NCBI GenBank assembly: GCA_021613375.1
Contig: CM038704.1
Span: 36,019,662 to 36,083,661, forward strand
DNA from: Megaleporinus macrocephalus
Taxonomy: Eukaryota; Chordata; Actinopteri; Characiformes; Anostomidae
Length of the DNA: 64,000 nucleotides
Direction of reading: 5' to 3'
A model generated the notes under the pieces. That model searched no databases and was not told the origin of the DNA. It worked only from the letters and a program-made list of their open reading frames with translations. Both the position numbers and the translations under genes were made by a program. Positions 58,282 through 64,000 of the stretch are shown in pieces (within the stretch, counting starts at the first letter, position 1; each line of letters begins with the position of its first letter).

Positions 58282-59404
58282 ACAAAGTCTGCAGAGGAAC
58301 AGGTGGACTACTGTCTGTAAGTGTAGAGCTGTGCTGTAGAACCTGTACTGTAAGTGGATACAGGGAGGTGGTTTGAAGGTTGCGCCTGATTGGTGGAAGT
58401 TCTGAGTGAGGCTGAAAACTGGCCAACGTGAGAAATTTTATTCCGACAGCATTCATATTTATATACATATATGTAATGATAAAACATTCCACATTAGATC
58501 ATTTTAAGTACTTCTATGTAATAAATCATTTCTAACGCTAGACTTTACCACAGGAAACAAGGAAATGGTTACAAAGCTATAATATAAAGCATTTTACAGT
58601 CCATCTCTATTTTGTTGGTGCTGCTGGTTAGAGCTGGTTTCGAAGCCAGAGTTGGGACAATATTGTCCTGAACATGTATGAAAAACAAACACTGGCACAC
58701 ACGCAGGCAGGAAAGCTCCCACACTCCCACACACTCTCAGAGGAGCAGGTAAAACAACAGGAACAGGTGTCTCGGCTCTCACGCTCCCCGCGCGCTGGCA
58801 CTCTTCGACTGTTATTCTGCTGTGTTTGTGTATTTATGGATAATGGATAAGAGTTTCAGGTCTGCTTGATTTCCTCCAGTTATGTTTGCATGTGTACTGG
58901 ATGAGGGTGCTGAAGCGAGGAAGTGAGGAACTATGAGAACAAGAAGAATTGGGCGAATGTTACAGTGGGTGCAGCAACACTTTGTGATACTGTGCAGAAG
59001 TCTTACGCACCGAAGTGCACTGCTTAACATTCTTCCAGCAGTGTGTGCGCTTTTACTAGCATAAACACTATAAATCATAAGAAAAACATACATAAACATA
59101 AATACAGTAAAAAAAAAAAAAAAAAAAAAAAAAGTAACAAGTTTATTTTTCTTCTCTTTTTAAAAGTTGATGTCTTGTGAGTTAGTTTGAGAAACAGTTT
59201 GGTTCCAGATTTCTCCTGGACATCTCCAGACATCACATGGATTTATTAAATATTATCAACGGCACCTGATTTAATACAATTAAGTGCTTAACCAGGTGGT
59301 TAGAGGATATCTACAAATAATACTAGGTTTTCTTAAGGATAAGGCAGGAAAAGGTCTTACACACTGACAGACATTATATCACTACAACAATATTAAGACT
59401 TTGT

Positions 59405-59575
59405 TTTTGTGAATTAGTCACGGTCCAAAGTAAAACGGGTATCTCCAAAATAGCAAAATTTACAGGAGTGATCAAAACATAATTTACCTTTAATATAAGT
59501 TAATTTCTTTTAGCATTTCTATTGGTCCATTTATCATAAAACTTCTACAGGACATTTAAAGGTCAGCTATCAGCT
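59405..59575. repeat. dispersed repeat with ATTGGTCCA motif, copy 5
   Basis: GTATCTCCAAAATAGCAAAA, CCTTTAATATAAGTTAATTT, GCATTTCTATTGGTCCATTT and ATCATAAAACTTCTACAGG match the family. Confidence 0.6.
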
Positions 59576-60795
59576 ATCGGTATATCTAAATATAAAGATA
59601 TAAGTATATATGATTATCTACCTATCTGTGAATATTGAGATAAAAGTATATCTGAATATCTGTATAACTGTATATCGGAATATCTAGCTATCTGTATATC
59701 TGAATATAGAGATATACGTATATCTGAAAATCTAGCTATCTGTATATCTAAATAAAGAGATGCAAGTATATCTGAATATCTAGCTATCTGTATATCTGAA
59801 TATCTAGCTATCTGTATATCTGAATATAGAGATAAGTATATCTAAATATCTAGCTATCTGTATAACTATATCTGAATATAGAGATATATCTGAATATCTA
59901 GCTATCTGTATATCTGAATATAGAGATATATCTGAATATTAAGCTATCTGTATATCTAAATAAAGATATGTAGGTATATCTGAATATAGAGATATATCTG
60001 AATATCTAGCTATCTGTATATCTGAATATGGAGATATATCTGAATATCTAGCTATCTGTATATCTGAATATGGAGATATATCTGAATATCTAGCTATCTG
60101 TATATCTAAATATAGAGATATATCTGAATATCTAGCTATCTGTATATCTGAATATAGAGATATATCTGAATATCTAGCTATCTGTATATCTAAATATAGA
60201 GATATAAGTATATCTGAATATCTATCTATCTTTATAACTATATCTGGATATGGAGATATAAGTACACCTGAATATCTAGCTATCTGTATATCTCAATATA
60301 GAGATATACCTGAATATCTAGCTATCTGTATATCTGAATATAGAGATATAACTGAATATCTAGCTATCTGTATATCTGAATATAAAGATATATCTGAATA
60401 TATTACTATCTGTATATCTGAATAGAGATATAACTGAATATCTATATATCTGTATATCTGAATATAAAGACATATCTGAATATCTTGCTAACTGTATATC
60501 TGAATATAGAGATATAACTGAATATCTAGATATTGGTATATCTGAATATCTATATATCTGTATATCTGAATATAGAGATATATCTAAATATCTTGCTATC
60601 TGTATATCTGAATATAGAGATATATCTGAGTATCTAGATATCGGTATATCTGAATATAGAGATATATCTGAATATCTAGATATCTGTATATCTGAATATA
60701 GAGATATATCTGAATATCTAGATATCTGAATATAGAGATATATCTAAATATCTTGCTATCTGTATATCTGAATATAGAGATATATCTGAGTATCT
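59575..60795. repeat. AT-rich satellite, period about 42 bp
   Basis: TATCTGAATATCTAGCTATC then TGTATATCTGAATATAGAGA recurs about 28 times with substitutions. The unit is itself built from TATCTGAATAT-like 10-12 bp pieces. Confidence 0.93.
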
Positions 60796-62443
60796 CGCTG
60801 TATAGCATGATGCAGACTTGCAAAAACGCAGCGTGTGTGTGTATTTTTATACAGTCGTGAGTGCGTGCCCACACAAACTTGGCATAGGGGACAGCTTGGC
60901 GCCGGCGAGGGGTCCGGACGGCCTCCTGCCCGAGTGAGAGAGGCATGCAGAGAAAAAAGGACCACTGCAGGACTGCCCACGGCACTGCCCACGCAAAAAC
61001 ACACGATAAACTGACCCCTTTACACACACACTGCCCACATAAATATAAAGAAAACCACCTTAATAAAAATAAAAAACACTTACAACTGCCTTATCCACAA
61101 ACACACACGTCTAACAACACCTTAGAAGTGACCTTTCCCACTGTCTTTACACTACAGTTTTAAAATTATTTTTCATCATCACCCTAGAGAAGTAGCTTGA
61201 CATACTTTTGTTATACTATACAACCCTATACTGGTATAATTACAATACAGTTACATTCAAAACTGGCCAAAAACGAATGTAGCAAAGCAGTGAAACTTAA
61301 CCACCACCATCCCCTCATTTCATACTCTCAACTGACCCTCAAACATGACCAACTTCATAAAAAAATTACAGTAAAAACACTATTATTATAAATATGAACA
61401 TAATGAGCAGTAGTTTTATAGATATTCTGCCCTAATCTCATTTCATACCAAAAATATTATTATATTATATTATTCTATTATTGTATTTTGTTATTATAAT
61501 ATTGTGAAGTTTCTTTATTGAAGCTCTACTAGAAAACTCTACTTAGAGAAACAAGTTTGATAAAAAAACAGCAATTCTGTGCTGAGCTTACAGCTCCTAC
61601 TCAGAATAGAAATTAGCTAGAACTGCAAGCTTAGCTCTACTTTATTTATAATTCACTCCTTCAATCTTGTTACAAAAATGCAGTCAATACTAAAGCCTGT
61701 TTTTTTACAATAAGAGTCCTTACAAAGAAACACACATAAACTGAATGAACCTAAATCAGCATTAGTGTCTTTATAGTGATATAATGAATTTAAACCCAGA
61801 CATGCACTTATACCACAACATTTAATAACTAAACAAAAATGTGATCTTGTTCTTGTAGCTGTTTTAGAAAAAGCTGCTGGTCATGCTGACTGTGTCTCAG
61901 CCTTTCAGTGCACAAAAGAAAACTTGATGATGTAGGCAGCTGTTATGTATTTCCTTTATTGTTTACAACAGTTAATGGTGCTTCTGAGATTTTGCATTGT
62001 GCTCTGTGACAGACCAGTTACAATTCTGTTCATACATCCAAAAAGAAAGTATATGCTTGAGTCACATACAGTCAGAGAAACACTTTCAACAATAATATTT
62101 TAACACTTCTTGTTTTACTGTAATATCTGACAGCTTTAGTAATCAACACATTTTACAGGGCAGCCTTTATTTGCAGTTACCATTCAACACCTGTTTTATC
62201 TGATCAATACTTCATTATCGGAAACCAGGTTCAGCTGCAGTATTTAAATAAATCTGTGTGATGTCTGGATGTGTTTAAAAGAAATCTAGAACTACACTTT
62301 ATTCTTTAAATCAGCTTTAAACACATGTTTCTTGATTGTTTATGTATATGATTTGCATCAATTTCAATATTACAGCTTTTTATTAAAAGTAAGAAATCAC
62401 TTGCTGCAGTTAAATGGTTCTTAGGTGTGTAATACTTTAACAC

Positions 62444-62562
<119 letters not shown>

Positions 62563-62894
62563 CGCATCCTTCCTGTACCAGCAGGGTAAAAGTCCAGAAG
62601 TGCCCCCCACATCGTGCCACCTGTAACGGCCGTGGGAAACTAGACCAAAACGCTGTGTTTATAACCCACTGCCCGCAGAGGGCGACACCTGCTGGCAGGG
62701 TTATTATTAGAGTGACCGTGACAGATCACTGACCATGAAACATCTCAGCATGAACCGGGGGTTTGCCAGGGCTGCCCCTAATACCGACAGAGCGAGAGAG
62801 CGAGAGAGAGAGAGTGGGTGGAATGAGAGGGAGGATCCATTTGATTCTGACTGAGGCCAAATGGTAGGATTACTCAATGTTTATGTGTGTTTAT

Positions 62895-62934
<40 letters not shown>
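62895..62934. repeat. (TG)n microsatellite
   Basis: About 18 TG units. Confidence 0.95.
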
Positions 62935-62936
<2 letters not shown>

Positions 62937-64000
62937 GAGAAGTGAAAAAGGCGGCTGAGTTTAAGGCGAGTGTTAAAATAAAGCCTTCGTCCATCTGTGG
63001 CAAACCAGAGCTTCTGCATGCCTGACAAACACAACACATAAGCCCACACAAACAGCCCAACGAGGAGCAGAAGCTATACGCTAAACCCCCAAAACACTGG
63101 AAACAACGACTGAGCATTAGGAGCTGCACGACTATTACATTAGTTACGAGTCATTCACAGCGGTTGCCTAGTCACCATTACAATATAAAAAACTGACACT
63201 GGTCTGGATATGGGCGTGACCAGGACTGCCCCTAAAAGTCGATCAGTTGAATCATCAGTTGGAGGTCAGTTAGTCAACTGAGATTCGAGAGTCGAGCATT
63301 ACAGTAACAGCATAAAGTGGAAAAAGGGTTAACAAAGATGTACAGAGATCACATTTCAGTAAGGAATTATACATATATATTATAAATATGCAAACAGCTG
63401 ATCCGCTCAAATCTCAAATCACAAGTGCTTTATTTGTTTATGGTTCATTTATGTTTAAAGAGAAATACAGTAACCTACTCTGTCCATCCTGAAGTTTCAG
63501 CCTCATTATTTCACAAATCTGTGTAGTAAAAATTTAAATAGCCCACAATTCAAATCTTTCACTACATACAGTGTCTCTTTTGTTGATTGTTGATTATTAA
63601 ATGCTCAGCTGAATTCCGATTCGGGTACAGTTCTAGGCATATCTGATTGAATACATCATTTAAACAGACGGCTCTCCAGCGTTGTCGATGTGACGCATAA
63701 ACATTGCATATATGTGTGATTCCTGTCTGTACACAGCTCTGCTGTACATGGCAGTGCATTACACCAGAATCGATGCAGTGCGAGGGGCAGGAACCACTCT
63801 GCAGAGCTTGCTGTTTTCCACAGGACGGGATACAAGCGGACTGCAAGGTGAAAACGCTGTTCATGCAATACAAATGTCTGCGCTGTCCATTCAAAAACTT
63901 TATGATATAAAGAAATCAACTATGAAATCCTGATCTGCTGCTGTGACTGTTGCTGGCTTTTTCATTAACTGATGTACAGCTATATGAAGAGAGAGGTTTA

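Noticed and set aside
63562..63933. Overlapping open frames on both strands near the window end
   Set aside because: Neither frame shows a recognisable domain; may be an old repeat but I cannot assign it, and no Raptor exon is present.

Overview
This is eukaryotic nuclear DNA from a bony fish, most likely a teleost. The evidence is interrupted coding sequence with GT-AG introns, remnants of several teleost-type Tc1/mariner elements, hAT-like and other terminal-inverted-repeat (TIR) elements, a tRNA-derived SINE, and many micro- and minisatellites. Some dispersed repeats suggest an otophysan fish (characin or catfish relatives), but that is a weak inference.

The only gene I can identify with confidence is rptor, which encodes Raptor, the substrate-recruiting subunit of mTORC1. 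It lies on the minus strand and fills the window. Seventeen internal exons run from 57956 down to 4149: 2044 coding nucleotides, about 681 codons, with no stop, frameshift or missing splice dinucleotide. They cover roughly human residues 439 to 1124 (my alignment from memory): the end of the N-terminal half, the armadillo/HEAT solenoid, the phosphorylated linker and the first WD40 blades. The first exons lie beyond 64000 and the last WD40 exons lie left of position 1. I inferred exon numbers 12 to 28 by analogy with the human gene.

Layout from transcript 5' to 3' (high to low coordinates): 57957-64000 intron with AT-rich satellite; 46675-57956 exons 12-19 (solenoid and start of linker); 44009-44164 exon 20 (AMPK site); a 12.5 kb intron with a 30-bp minisatellite, TIR elements and a possible small nested plus-strand gene; 31386-31504 exon 21; an intron with a 2.3 kb 28-bp minisatellite; 22013-24512 exons 22-24; 13379-13484 exon 25; 4149-9009 exons 26-28 (WD40 start).

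The most unusual observation is at exon 25. Its last 17 coding bases plus its 5' splice site appear to have been amplified into a roughly 1.8 kb, 68-bp-period satellite in the following intron, giving an array of decoy splice donors. The same exon has an internal near-consensus donor and a microsatellite polypyrimidine tract. Exon 13 has an acceptor made of about 69 uninterrupted TC repeats. A two-exon small secreted-peptide candidate at 40659-40860 is the best hint of an undescribed gene, but it is speculative.
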